Source of the DNA: Isoetes taiwanensis
Taxonomy: Eukaryota > Streptophyta > Lycopodiopsida > Isoetales > Isoetaceae
Assembly (NCBI GenBank): GCA_021234155.1
Contig: JAJEKV010000002.1
Span: 26,653,299 to 26,717,298, forward strand
DNA: 64,000 nt
Direction of reading: 5' to 3'
Positions within the stretch are counted from its first letter, which is position 1. Every line of letters begins with the position of its first letter. Below the pieces are notes generated by a model that saw only the letters and a list, made by a program, of their open reading frames with translations, made no database searches and was not told where the DNA came from. Of the stretch, positions 22,871-33,410 are shown piece after piece. A program made the position numbers and the translations under genes.

Positions 22871-25800
22871 AGACGATGGAAGGATACAATATCTTTCACA
22901 CTCATGTTCTCTATTTGTATTACGCAGGAACACTTGGACCAAGCCTTGGGAGGAGGCTTCTAAACAATTCCATGTGAATTAGGCTATAATTTGTCATGTG
23001 CAGAATGTAAGGTACTTAAAGGAAGCTCTTATCTTTTCACACGCTTTACTTATGCATGTTCAAATATGTTGCTCTTGATGAAGGTAAAAGATACCCTGTA
23101 AATAATCACAATCCAACTTGTTGCATGTTCAGTATTCCTGTTGTTGCATAAAGTTTCTTACATATATGTAGATCTGAATTCCATTATTTCGTGCATTATT
23201 TGAAAATATTTACATATATACTCTTATAATTTATTGATTCTCTCTCATTCTTGAAGATGTTTTGTACTATATAACATACTATTTTCTATTCTATTCTATT
23301 CTATTCTATTATTGTTGTTTCACATAAAGCATTGAATTTGATGCCATCCTAAGTTTCAGATAAAGGGAAGATAGATATAACATAGGAGTTGCAGATCATT
23401 GCAAGGGAGCTTGGAAGAATTGCAAACATCCTTAGAATAGCAACCGTCATCAAATGGTAAAGAAAGGCACATCAATATATGTGGCCTTATAGGATTGCAT
23501 TCTTGCATTTTAAAGTTGGAAAGCATTCAAACCTACCATCTATGTTATAACGTAATCCAAGGGCAACTCATTGTTACACTATAACATACACTCCAAGGGC
23601 GACTCGTCATTGCACCATCTTGTGTGAAAAATCATGGAAGGTTATTCCTTTTTTTTCCACGTATTTATAATATTCAAGCTATGAAACACTCAGTGCCATT
23701 ATAATGTATCATATATAACTGCAAGTGCATTGGTATTTTGTGCTACAATTTTTGTGCTCTAATATATTTCAAGTTTTCATGAGGGAATGCAGCTCTACTT
23801 GCATCTAGTAGGGAAAACCATGTCATCAATATGCAAGGTAAAGCTGCATTCCCATTAGGTGGGGGCAGGTTAAACAACATTCTCTAGAGGTTAAAATTGT
23901 CAAAATTGAAGGTAAATTGCCAAAATACAAAGAAAAATCAGCAAAATGGAAATGCCTAATAAGTCATTCGAAATGAAAATAAATGAGAATCCACTGGAAT
24001 GCTTGCAGCGCCGAAGCTTTGCGCCGAGTTTTAGGGAGAGAAAGATACTTTGTCAGGTGGCCTTGCTCGATTGGCTTACGCATCATAAAATCGTTCAGGC
24101 TGGTTTTACAGGCTTTAAAGGTTGTAGATAGGTAGATCTAGAATGGGCAAACCCATGTCCATTCTAGGATCCCGAATGCAACCCAATCATAGAAGAATGC
24201 CCAGCCATCCATAAGTTCTATAAATAGAAAAAAGCAACGGTCCTTCAGTATTCTAGCAAGCTCATGAATCTAAGCAGTTACCTTCATGAATCGAAGCAAT
24301 TGCCTTCAAGACATCTAGAACATGTTCCCTATATTGTGCAGAGAAGGGCCTAAGGGGCAAGCAGTTGCAAGTCTTCGAGATTCTTCGAGACAATAACAGT
24401 AATTTAGAGAAGAAGTCACAACAATAATTTATGTAGCCGAACGTAATACAGTTTAAGTTTCTCCAATATTTTGTTAAAGGAAGAAGTGACTGCAGGAGGT
24501 CTTGGATGGATGGCCAGATTTATTGACCATCCATGATGTTCAATGTCAAGAGCAGCAGTGACTTGTTTGTTGACAAAATACTTCTACATGGAAAGAGTCA
24601 TCTCATAAACCCTGTTTCTAGTATCATAATTCCTCTGTGGAAACGTTAAGAAAAGCAAATAAATCAATCAAAGAACTTGATGTACACTGACTCCCCATAG
24701 CCATTACACTGTTTCCCCTTTGCAATGGAAATTCTGCTCCATATTTTTGCAACACACTGCCAGCCTCTATCAGTGATAATTCTCTAGAAGCCCAGCTTCT
24801 ATGCTTTAAGTGTCTATGTATAAGTTTGGGAAACAATTGTTGTTTCCATCATTTAGACACTCCGTATCCAAACCAAACCGTGTGTTATCATTGGCGTTAA
24901 GAAAAAGTCTACATTCACTACAATATGATGCAATGAACAGAACTAATGGGACCACGGCCAGGAATATAGAACCAACTAAGGTACAATGCCACTGTAGAAT
25001 CGATGCACCTGTATATAAAGAAAGAAACTATTGAAGCTCCTTAACATACCATACAAGCTCCTGAACATAGCATACAACAGGGTCTCAAAAAATGAGAAAA
25101 TATTAAGATGGTTGTCCTAAACACAATGGTCCAAGCAAAGGCAACTCATTTTGAAAAGAGAAAATAGAATGTCAACCATAAAATACAGATATTTTACAAG
25201 CATACCCTTGCAAGGAAAATTGCATCAGTTGAAAGCCATGCACTCGTGCTGCAACCAGGCAGCATGGTTCATGCCACATCCTTCAATACAGAAACTATTG
25301 CTTAAAGGAAGGCATACTATAGAAAACTCATGCTTTCTTGTCTGATCCTTCACCACAATTTTTATAAGAGTCTCTTCAAATATAGTGCTCTGCTCGACAA
25401 AAGTAAAAAATCCAGCATCAATCTTTGCATGGCTGAAAGCCTGCCTAAACAGCAATCTACTACAACAACAATATTGGCATTAGAACCTCACCTGTGCTTT
25501 CATGCTTGCTCTGCTTCAACTTAGCGAGCTCCACTTGGGTCTGCACAAACAATTAGCATGAGTATTACATCAATATTGCCTTGTTACAGAACTAGAGACA
25601 TAGCATCCAACATCTTCCTACATGTTATAGCCAAACATCAATTTATGTGTGAACTTCTGCCAATTATAGATCTACTCGTCATCATTGCAATGCATGTCCT
25701 CTAGCACAGTTATCCTAAACAGATCAATCTCATAGCAGCAAAAAAACAGAGTCCGTCAAGGCAAAGCTTATAATGAGCTTTAGAGAGTTTGTCTTTGTTA

Positions 25801-26320
25801 GGCAATAAAATAGTTGCTGATAGAAATAAACTGCAAATAAGGGATGAGGTTTCCATGCAAGCTAGTGAATCTCATGCAGCATATCATTCTTGATCATTTT
25901 TCATTGATATTTTTGTCAAATATTTGTAATTCCCTCCATCCTTAGAAGGTTGAAGGTCTTTAAGGCATGTGCTAGATCTCTGCAAACAGCAGGAACAATT
26001 TTACATTTCCCCTCACACACATGAAAACCTAAATAAATTTGAGTGGCATATAGCAAAAAGTCGTTCTGAACTCAGGGAGAACCATATATGACCAACAAGT
26101 TGCCATCAGCTAATACCTCACGATATACAATCACATTTAAATGTGGTGATGAAAGTGATCTTGTTTGGCTAAAACTCTTCCTCTTTGACGAAAAAGAGAA
26201 ACAACCATCGTGCCTTGTCCAATTTGGGCATATCCAGAGACAATTTGCAGACCGCTCCATAAAAACAAGGAAGAAGGTAAGGCTTTGGCAAATTACCTCT
26301 AGGTAGATGATATAATGCTT
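22871..26320. other. Long AT-rich stretch, no recognised gene
   Basis: No frame longer than about 80 codons and no domain motif. A TTCTA run lies at 23,283-23,310. A TATA-like element at 24,219 is listed separately. The stretch is not duplicated elsewhere in the window. Confidence 0.45.
24219..24227 (+). promoter_or_regulatory. TATA-box-like sequence
   Basis: TATAAATAG is followed by an A-rich tract and then repeated catgaatc(t/g)aagcag/caat segments. It could be an LTR promoter or chance in AT-rich DNA. No downstream frame supports a gene. Confidence 0.2.
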
Positions 26321-26329
26321 CCGAAAGAA

Positions 26330-26620
26330 AATTGTGCCAGAAAGCTTCTGCATGTAATGAAATAGAGGAAGAGCCATCTCTGCATCATGTTCCTGAACAA
26401 ATCCAGCTACGTTTGTCATCCATGACACAGAATTGCGCCTATGCATTAACAAATACATGTTAGACATCTTCAATGCTGTCACACTTCACATACATATTCA
26501 GGAGAACATTTCCTCGAAAGAGATCTGGGGTGAATGCAGTATTGATTATAGCATGAGCCCACTTGAGCAGGTTAATGGCTCTGACTTTTACATAGCACTG
26601 CAAGAATTAGACACAGGCAA
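26330..26620 (-). pseudogene. PPR-protein fragment
   Basis: The minus strand reads, with one stop and one shift, AINLLKWAHAIINTAF, then RGNVLLNMYVKCDSIED, then RRNSVSWMTNVAGFVQEHDA and EMALPLFHYMQ. These are consecutive PLS-type PPR motifs (GNxLLxMYxKCxSIEDAxxVF; xNSVSWTxMIAGFVQ). Nothing recognisable continues on either side. It is a different strand and locus from the fragment at 22.6 kb. Confidence 0.75.
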
Positions 26621-27405
26621 TATGGTATTCAAGTTTTGAATTCCTATCTACCACCCCCAATACACTCAATGCCTCTTGCAGTTGCCCTCCTTACATAATA
26701 GACATATCTTCCAAATGGTATTACTGGCATCAAGATTATGTTGTCTTTAAAAAAAGACCGTGTTGGCCTTCAAAGAAGTTAAATCTCTGCTTTCACTGGG
26801 CCTCAGTTTGTACATGCAACTATGTTTCATACAGAAATTTATGCAAAGTTAAGGACTTAAAATGCACCTCCATAATCTCGGCTTGAAGCGGCCACATTAG
26901 TCTCTGCCAGAAGCCCGTAGAGAATTAGTATCTGAAAATAAGAATGTCAAGAGTTCAATATAACATAGCAATTGTAAATCAATTTGATATCGTACTCATG
27001 GTTCTAAACAGGTAGTATAGCCAGATTGACAAACATGAAAGAAGAAAAAACAAAAGCTAGGAAAGTAGGATAGCATACCTACCAAAAAGTGAGCACAAAA
27101 GCAGCTAAATTGTGTCAATGTATAAAGAAGTCAGACTAAGAGGTTTTACCTGCAAATGATGGGATTTCTGTGGAGCCCTCAAAGTAAGAATGCATGTTGT
27201 TCATCATCCTATAGATGAAACGATGATGTCCTCCATAGCCAAATTCAGTCTATATAGCCCAAAGGTTTTTGAAACTCCTTTGTTCATCAAGACTTACCCA
27301 AACGCGCCAATCCAGTCTTTTATTTTGATGAAATGTACATGTAAGTAAAGAGTTCCTTCCTATGAATGCTGGGAAGCAAACTTCATATACATTGGATAAT
27401 GAACT
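26621..27405. other. AT-rich stretch without a recognised gene
   Basis: No motif was recognised. It ends where the duplicated flank F begins. Confidence 0.4.
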
Positions 27406-28827
27406 CCAAATATACATACTTAATGTCTTTTCATCACCTAAAAGCAGCACAACAATAGGTAGGATCATCCCCTTTCAATTACTTTGACAAGATCTAGAAG
27501 GGCTTCATCACATTGGCTGAATCCCAAAATAGCCACACTGTTCTGCTGAAGGATGATAATTAGAGTAATTTTCTCAATACTCAGAAGAGGAATTTGAACG
27601 CCTGTAAATCCTAGGCAACAAAACAGGAGGCTTAGGAAGAAATATTGCACGTTTAAACTCCAAACATCCTTTGCTGCTCTGCGTCTTGATACCATGCCAT
27701 TAGTATAATATACCAATTCTCCTCATTGTCGCCACACATGGTCATACCTACAATATGGTTGTGTCCATCTCTTGTACGTGTCATCTTGGTGATATGTATT
27801 GTGACGTAGCGATATAGTATACGTTCCGAGTGTATATTATACTAGAACATCACAAAATAAGCCAAGCAAAAGGTCAGAAAGAAGAAACAAATTCCTCTTC
27901 ATAGTAGACACCATACATTCTACCGAGGTGATCCCAAGAGGCAGTTGATACCAACTTTTCTAACAAATTGACAATGATCACATGGTCCCATTTACTTGGT
28001 ATAAGACATTCCTCCACCATATTTAGGCTCTAGCAAATGAACAAGCTAATCACATGGTACTAAAGCTTAATCAAAGGAAAAAGGCAAAAAAATTTGTTGT
28101 AGCATGCAATTCCCAATTGCAGCATCACAGAATCATTTTTAAGACCTATTTCAAAGCCCTCTTTTGAGATCCCCTTGTTCTTAAAGATTACATGCTCAAA
28201 GACGTTACAAGTCCAAAGAAATCAGGTACTAAATCAGCCGAGTGCTAAATCAGGTACTGATATGCCTGAATTTCATTCTATTTGTCTGCTTTCATACCTG
28301 GGCCTTGCATGGAGCAGGTTATATCTTCTTCCTACTTCAGTGGTTCAGGTCACTTGCACGTTCTACAGAATAAGATTTATCATTTCTAGTGCCTTATGGA
28401 TACTTTGGATTATCTTGTATAATTTCGATACTATGCGGATTGATTTAATAAGTTTTCTGCATGTAGTGGATGAAGATGTTGAGATTACTCTTGTAGTAAT
28501 TCTTTACAAGTAGCAAGACATTGTAGTTTTTATCTATTATATATAAAATATAAAAATCATTCCCTAAAAAAAAAACCGGCTTGAACTAGTCTAGACTAGC
28601 ACAAACATCAGCATTGGTCAATCCCGCCGTTGTCTTATCTGGCCATACAAGAACCGTAAAGTCCTAGATGGTACCATCCTTTCCTGGTATACAACATCTA
28701 TGTTATCATATAACATACCTTTCCTTGGTAAACAGATCATAGACAGATCCAACACTGATCATAGACAGATCCAACAGTGACCGTACAATGACAGAACAAT
28801 GCATCTAATAAGCATCATGCTTAAGAG
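27406..28827. repeat. Duplicated flank F, first copy (partner 45,005-46,423)
   Basis: From ccaaatatacatac to AAGAG the two copies are nearly identical. Each carries a conserved 83-codon minus frame (27,465-27,716; YYTNGMVSRRRAAKDVWSLN) of unknown meaning. F ends in AAGAG (28,823-28,827), the target duplication of the adjoining LTR element. Confidence 0.95.
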
Positions 28828-28882
28828 TGTGACGTTCCGCATATTTATACGCCTTTTTAAGTATAAATACGTGACACGTCAC

Positions 28883-28915
28883 TATGAATAATTAATGGCA
28901 CATTAATTATTCATA
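28883..28915. promoter_or_regulatory. Perfect 15-bp hairpin in LTR U3
   Basis: TATGAATAATTAATG and its exact complement CATTAATTATTCATA are separated by three bases. The second LTR keeps the arms with loop GAA. Just upstream, GTGACACGTCAC is a near-palindrome with an ACGT core of the bZIP type. Confidence 0.85.
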
Positions 28916-29000
28916 AGCTAAGGTTAGCTACGTTAATAATTAAATTATAAAGGTGGAAACCTAGCCTTAAACCCTAATTCGAATTTAGGGCTTAATCTAA

Positions 29001-29010
29001 TATAAAAAGG
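29001..29010 (+). promoter_or_regulatory. LTR TATA box
   Basis: TATAAAAAGG sits about 175 bp into the LTR. The Helitron entered at 29,035/29,036, about 30 bp downstream, near the expected transcription start. In the second LTR the box has decayed to TATTAAAAGG. Confidence 0.55.
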
Positions 29011-29597
29011 GCCTAAAATACCAAATTAGCTAATACTAGTAACGGGTGCCCGGCGTTGCCGGGCATAGTTACGGGCCTGTTGTAGGCAATGATGAAGTTG
29101 TAGAGAAATTTAAATACATGGAGCTAAAATCTTAATGGTAGGTGTACTATATTATTATTATTATTATTATTTTGTCTGATGCTCTCTTGGGCCTCGAAAG
29201 ACCATGGAGCACATGAACAAGCTATTTACAACTTTAACAAAAAAGAGCGGTGAGTATCAACAGCTCTAATATAGGGTCCTAAAGCCATTGGTGGCATCTG
29301 TAACAAAGATAGAAAATCAGTAGCTTGAATTCCAAAGCTATCTACGATGTGGGATATTCAAAGCATGTGAAAACATGGTCTTAGCCTTCAATCTGTCTCG
29401 TCTCACATATTTTACATAAACGTTCTTCTACACGTATCTTAGCCCATCTCCCGTCTCAATTTCCGGCTTATGAGACCACTTTCGTACCTAGCCAGTGAGG
29501 GCATCTCACGAGACTTAGGTATATTCGCTATCAAATAGAGTTGGCTTTCACCTGTTATCATGGGATTGACATTTTTAAGTGCTGTCATCATTCTCTT

Positions 29598-31181
29598 TCA
29601 CGGGTTTGCCCACATGTGTTGCATTGCTTGCTTCTCTAGCATGGCTCGGTTCATCTTTCTCAAGTGGCCGGTTACCCCCCATCTAGCAGCCCAAGCTAAA
29701 AACTTGTTCTTCCACTCTGAGTTCTCCAAAGCATGGTGAGATAATCTGGTTGTATCTTGAGCATTCACCCTGTTAAAGAAGTTTATTGCCTGGTACAAAC
29801 CTTCTAACTCCAGTGGTAGCAGGCCTACTTCAGCAAGCATAATCGGATAAGGGATTTGAGATCTAATGCCGAGTTCTTCCTTTATGAAGGATTTTTGAAT
29901 CGCTTCAATCTGCTTCCACAGTTTGGCCGAGATCTCTGGACCCCAGATTGGAGCACCGTACAGCACCACCGTCTGTACTAGTGTTTTGAAGAGAAGCTTC
30001 TTCAAATTCCAGTCCGTGAGTGATGCCTTATTGCATTTAGCTAGCATGCTATATAGTGCCGCTTTCCCGCCTGAAACTCTTCTATTAATGCAGATTTTCC
30101 AACTGTAGTTAGCTGCCATGTCAATCCCCAAGTATTTATATGACTCAACTATTTCCAGTAGCTCTCCCCTGTAGGTGAAATCTTGCCTTTCTCTTGAGCC
30201 AAAGACCATAATTTTAGACTTTGACAGATTAATGGTCATCTTCTTTGCTGCACAGAAGTCTGCTAAGTGATTGAGATGCTCTTGCAATACCTTTTTCTTG
30301 CTGGCAATTAGAACTACATCGTCGGCATAGAGGAGGAGCTGAAGGATGTAGCTGCCCAATTTTGTCCCTGCTAGTGATCTTTGGCGTAGCCAATCATCTA
30401 GTTCATCAATATAAATGCCGAATAGAGTGGGGGATAAAGGGCATCCCTGCCTTACTCCTATCGTGCTCTTCAGAACTGAATTGCTCTCTCTGGAGATTGT
30501 TATTAGCACTTCAGCATATAGTTGGGATACCGCCTCTCTAATTTCTTTGGGGACTCCGAGTTGAAGCAATCTATCACCAAGGTCTTTACGGGGAACTGTA
30601 TCAAACGCCTTAGAGAAGTCAATGAATGCTAGGTACAGGGAAGAGTTTGGTGTTTTAGCTTTCTCAATCACAGCCCGGAGTGTGAGGACATGATCAAGGG
30701 TGTTATGATCACATCGGAACCCTGCCTGGTATTGTGAGCGAGCCTCTGCTTGCTCTGTCCAGCTGCTGAGCTTGTTCTCAAGAAGACTGCCCAGAATTTT
30801 TGAGAAAATGCTGCCAATAAGAATTGTTCTATAATTTGCTGCCACTTTGTGATTTCCTCCTTTATGGATTGGGTGTACTCGGTTTAGTTTCCAACTGTGA
30901 GGCAGTCCCTGGGTGAGGCATAAGTTCAGCAATTCTGTTAAGATTTCGTGAGTCTTCTCTCCACCCCACTTTAAGAGCTCCATGCATAAACCGTCAGCAT
31001 CTGGGGCCTTATTATTTGCTAACTTGGATAAGCATAGCTCTACCTCTGCAACAGTAAAAAGTGTTTCAGATGTAGCCATAATAGGCATGCTGGTAGCGCC
31101 TTCCCTTTCATAAATATCCTTGACTAATTTTAGCAGAGCATCATTATCAAGGCTATTATGTGCATGGCTATCTTTAAGCAT
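29598..31181 (-). CDS. LINE reverse transcriptase domain (ORF2 C-terminal part)
   Basis: A 527-codon open frame. It starts at an internal Met (MLKDSHAHNSLDND) and continues upstream in frame to the small insertion (FTHFAARQQ). RT blocks are complete: NKAPDADGLCMELLKWGG; NYRTILIGSIFSKILGSLLE; QAGFRCDHNT; YLAFIDFSKAFDTVPRKDL (motif A); TIGVRQGCPLSPTLFGIYID (motif B); QLLLYADDVVLIAS (YADD, motif C); then the thumb KSKIMVFGSR and ESYKYLGIDM. The enzyme copies element RNA at a nicked target site. All catalytic aspartates are present, but the ORF is severed from the endonuclease. The frame ends near MWANP without an obvious RNase H. Confidence 0.95.
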   Translation of the reverse strand: MLKDSHAHNSLDNDALLKLVKDIYEREGATSMPIMATSETLFTVAEVELCLSKLANNKAPDADGLCMELLKWGGEKTHEILTELLNLCLTQGLPHSWKLNRVHPIHKGGNHKVAANYRTILIGSIFSKILGSLLENKLSSWTEQAEARSQYQAGFRCDHNTLDHVLTLRAVIEKAKTPNSSLYLAFIDFSKAFDTVPRKDLGDRLLQLGVPKEIREAVSQLYAEVLITISRESNSVLKSTIGVRQGCPLSPTLFGIYIDELDDWLRQRSLAGTKLGSYILQLLLYADDVVLIASKKKVLQEHLNHLADFCAAKKMTINLSKSKIMVFGSRERQDFTYRGELLEIVESYKYLGIDMAANYSWKICINRRVSGGKAALYSMLAKCNKASLTDWNLKKLLFKTLVQTVVLYGAPIWGPEISAKLWKQIEAIQKSFIKEELGIRSQIPYPIMLAEVGLLPLELEGLYQAINFFNRVNAQDTTRLSHHALENSEWKNKFLAWAARWGVTGHLRKMNRAMLEKQAMQHMWANP

Positions 31182-31253
31182 GTTCCAGAACCGTTTAGGT
31201 TTCTTTAGAAGCTGATCAGATAATGTCTGTTGTCTTGCAGCAAAGTGGGTGAA

Positions 31254-31514
31254 AGCATGTTAGGGCCTACATAAAAAATTACCAAAAAGGTACTTTTCTG
31301 TGTACTTCTGTGCAAGTACATAATTGTATTTTAAAGTACCTAGACTACAAGATTGACTAAAAGAAATTGTGTTATGTTCAAGAGTAGTAGTACATACATG
31401 TTGTAAGGTACTTTGTGATGTCAAGAAGATGTTAAGAACTCAAATATATCATCATCTTTGACTACCCAGAGTATTTTCCAGGTAGTTTCCAAAACATGTA
31501 GGCCCTAACATGCT
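31254..31514. mobile_element. 261-bp inverted-repeat element (MITE-like) inside the LINE
   Basis: Terminal repeats AGCATGTTAGGGCCTACAT (31,254-31,272) and its exact complement (31,496-31,514) extend inward with mismatches. Because the ends are palindromic, the target duplication is ambiguous; CATG is the simplest reading (element TTAGGGCC...GGCCCTAA). The LINE protein runs TYLGK on one side and AFTHFAARQ on the other. The interior is AT-rich without a frame. Superfamily not assigned. Confidence 0.85.
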
Positions 31515-32648
31515 CTTACCCAAGTAGGTGCGCTTTTTGTGCCTTATGAGGCGTTTATACCATGCGGGCTTGTACACACAGTTATGATGCAGTTTGCTTC
31601 GGGCATCTTGGCATTCAGCATCCCACCAAGAGTTGCAAGGAATGCCTCTCCTGTGTCTTTTCGTGAGACCAAAAGTTCCAGTTGCAGCATTTAACATGTG
31701 TTCTTGGAGCAGCTTTGCATCTTTTTCTATTTCTCCTGACCATATTGCATCTGTAAGCAGTCCCTCCAGATGCTCTCTGTACTTGACATGATGCTCATAG
31801 TCTACCCTGATCCTAGGGCGAAATATCTGGGCCTGTTTCAATGTTTTAGCATGTGCTTCGAATATCATGTGCAAGGGTGCATGGTCAGATTCTGGCATAA
31901 GATCTCCTATAGAGAAATCCCTGATTTGGTCTTTGTTTCTGGCTAACAGATAGTCAATAGTACTTGCACCTGCGTGGTTCTGGTAGGTGAATTTGCCCGA
32001 TAGATTGAAGGGCTGAACTCCATTTAGTATTTTGAGTTGGCAGGTGATGCATAACTCCAAGAGTTTTTGTCCCCTATCATTTGAAATTTGATCTGCTGAA
32101 ATTCTGTTGTACAATGGGTCTTCGAGCTCATCCAAATGCAGATTTGTGAGATTTTCAAAAACATTTGCTTGTTGGTTGCTTGTGCGACCGTTAAAGTCTC
32201 CTATAACAAAGATTTTACCTTGAGATGAATAATCCAGGATATCCATGCATAGGCTCTCAAACGGAGTTTCCTTGTCATGATCTGGTTGTTTGTATATCTG
32301 GGAGGATTCAGGGGCAAAGTAGCATATGGCAAAGAATGCTTGCTGTCCATTCTCGCAGAGTTTAACCCATATGTATTGTTTCTTGGGATCCTTCTTCCAG
32401 ACCTCCATATCAAATGTAGAGTTAGATCTTTTGTATAGAGCAATACCTCCATGGCCACGACCTGTGCCTGGTTTCTTATCATTTTCAACATGTCCCAGCA
32501 GCTCAAAACCCAGAATGTCAGGAAGAGAGCGTGTTTTGTGATGCCAGGTTTCTGTAAAACATATTAGATCTTGATGTTCCCAAACAGCAAAAGTAGCATT
32601 CAGCTTGGCCTGAGATAGTCCATGTGTGTTCCACAAACTGACTCTCAA
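31515..32648 (-). pseudogene. LINE APE-type endonuclease (ORF2 N-terminal part)
   Basis: The frame reads VSLWNTHGLSQAKLNA, then DLICFTETWHH, GHGGIALYKRS, IWVKLCENGQ, FVIGDFNGRTSNQ, TIDYLLARNKDQI and MPESDHAPLHMIF. These are the ordered motifs of apurinic-endonuclease-like LINE nucleases (catalytic E, DxN and SDH). Its upstream boundary is the ORF1 stop; the apparent first codon at 32,648 is TTG, and no ATG lies before the domain. The frame runs into the 261-bp insertion and ends within it at 31,452, cutting it off from the RT. Confidence 0.95.
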
Positions 32649-32660
32649 GGCCCCTATTTC

Positions 32661-33396
32661 CTATTTGTGCTTCTTACTTGTGATTATGGCTTTGCCTCCC
32701 TTATCGAGATACGCCACTAATCCTTCTTCCCTTGCAGTTTTCACTTTTGCCCATTCCGCTTTCCTTATCTCCTGTTGTCCTGGGGTAAGATCTATGTCTA
32801 ACCAAACCTTTTTAAGCCCTTGAGGCGGCTCTGTATGCATGAGCAGCTCTATGCATGACTCTATCTCCGGCTTCCTTTGCTCAAAATCGACCAAAATTGG
32901 TCGGGTATATGGGTCACGGTTTCCGTAGCTGCGTCTTTGTTGTGTATAGAGGATCATGTAACCTCATCGTGGTAGCGAAGAAATTTCTGACTGTGTCATT
33001 GATGTCTTCTCCATCAATCTCATGGAGGCCAGAGATTTTCAAGTTTCTTGCCCGTGCTTCTTGGTCTAGTTGCTCCGAAGAGATCTCTGCGTGATGAATT
33101 TTCATCTGTTCTTTGACCTCAGCATGATGGATTTTCATCTGTTCCTTAGTGGACTCCGCTACTAGGGAAGCAAGCTTGATTTCTAAAGCTGTGATCTGCG
33201 CTCTGAAATCGTAGGTCTGTTTATCAGAGGATTCCGATATCTGGTTCTCGGAATTTTGGGCCATTAGATTGAGCGTTTCTTTGATGCCCTTAACTTCTGA
33301 TCTCAGCGTTAATACCTCGTTCTTCAATTCCAGTATCACAGATAGAAGATGATCCATGTCTCCCTCATACTCCATAGCTTTTTTCTTGGGCGGCAT
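32661..33396 (-). pseudogene. LINE ORF1, coiled-coil RNA-binding protein, one frameshift
   Basis: It starts MPPKKKAMEYEGDMDHLLSV. A heptad-rich coiled coil follows (about residues 15-110), with a direct repeat (KEQMKIHHAEV then KEQMKIHHAEI), then ARARNLKISGLHEID, the RRM-like start common in L1-type ORF1 proteins. The frame shifts near 32,940, and the C-terminal part (RPILVDFEQRKPEIESC to YLDKGGKAIITSKKHK) continues in the next frame to 32,661. ORF1 proteins coat element RNA as trimers. The stop (TAG at 32,661-32,663) is in frame with the endonuclease. Confidence 0.85.
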
Positions 33397-33410
33397 ACGA
33401 AAGGCTTGGA

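Larger units (their letters stand above)
29149..33410 (-). mobile_element. Two-ORF non-LTR retrotransposon (LINE) nested in the Helitron
   Basis: ORF1 (coiled coil), an APE-type endonuclease and an RT lie in order on the minus strand. Downstream of the RT, a trinucleotide run at 29,149-29,173 (AAT on the minus strand) may be its microsatellite 3' tail, unlike the poly-A of the other two LINEs here. No target duplication was found. It is interrupted by a 261-bp inverted-repeat element at 31,254-31,514. Confidence 0.8.
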
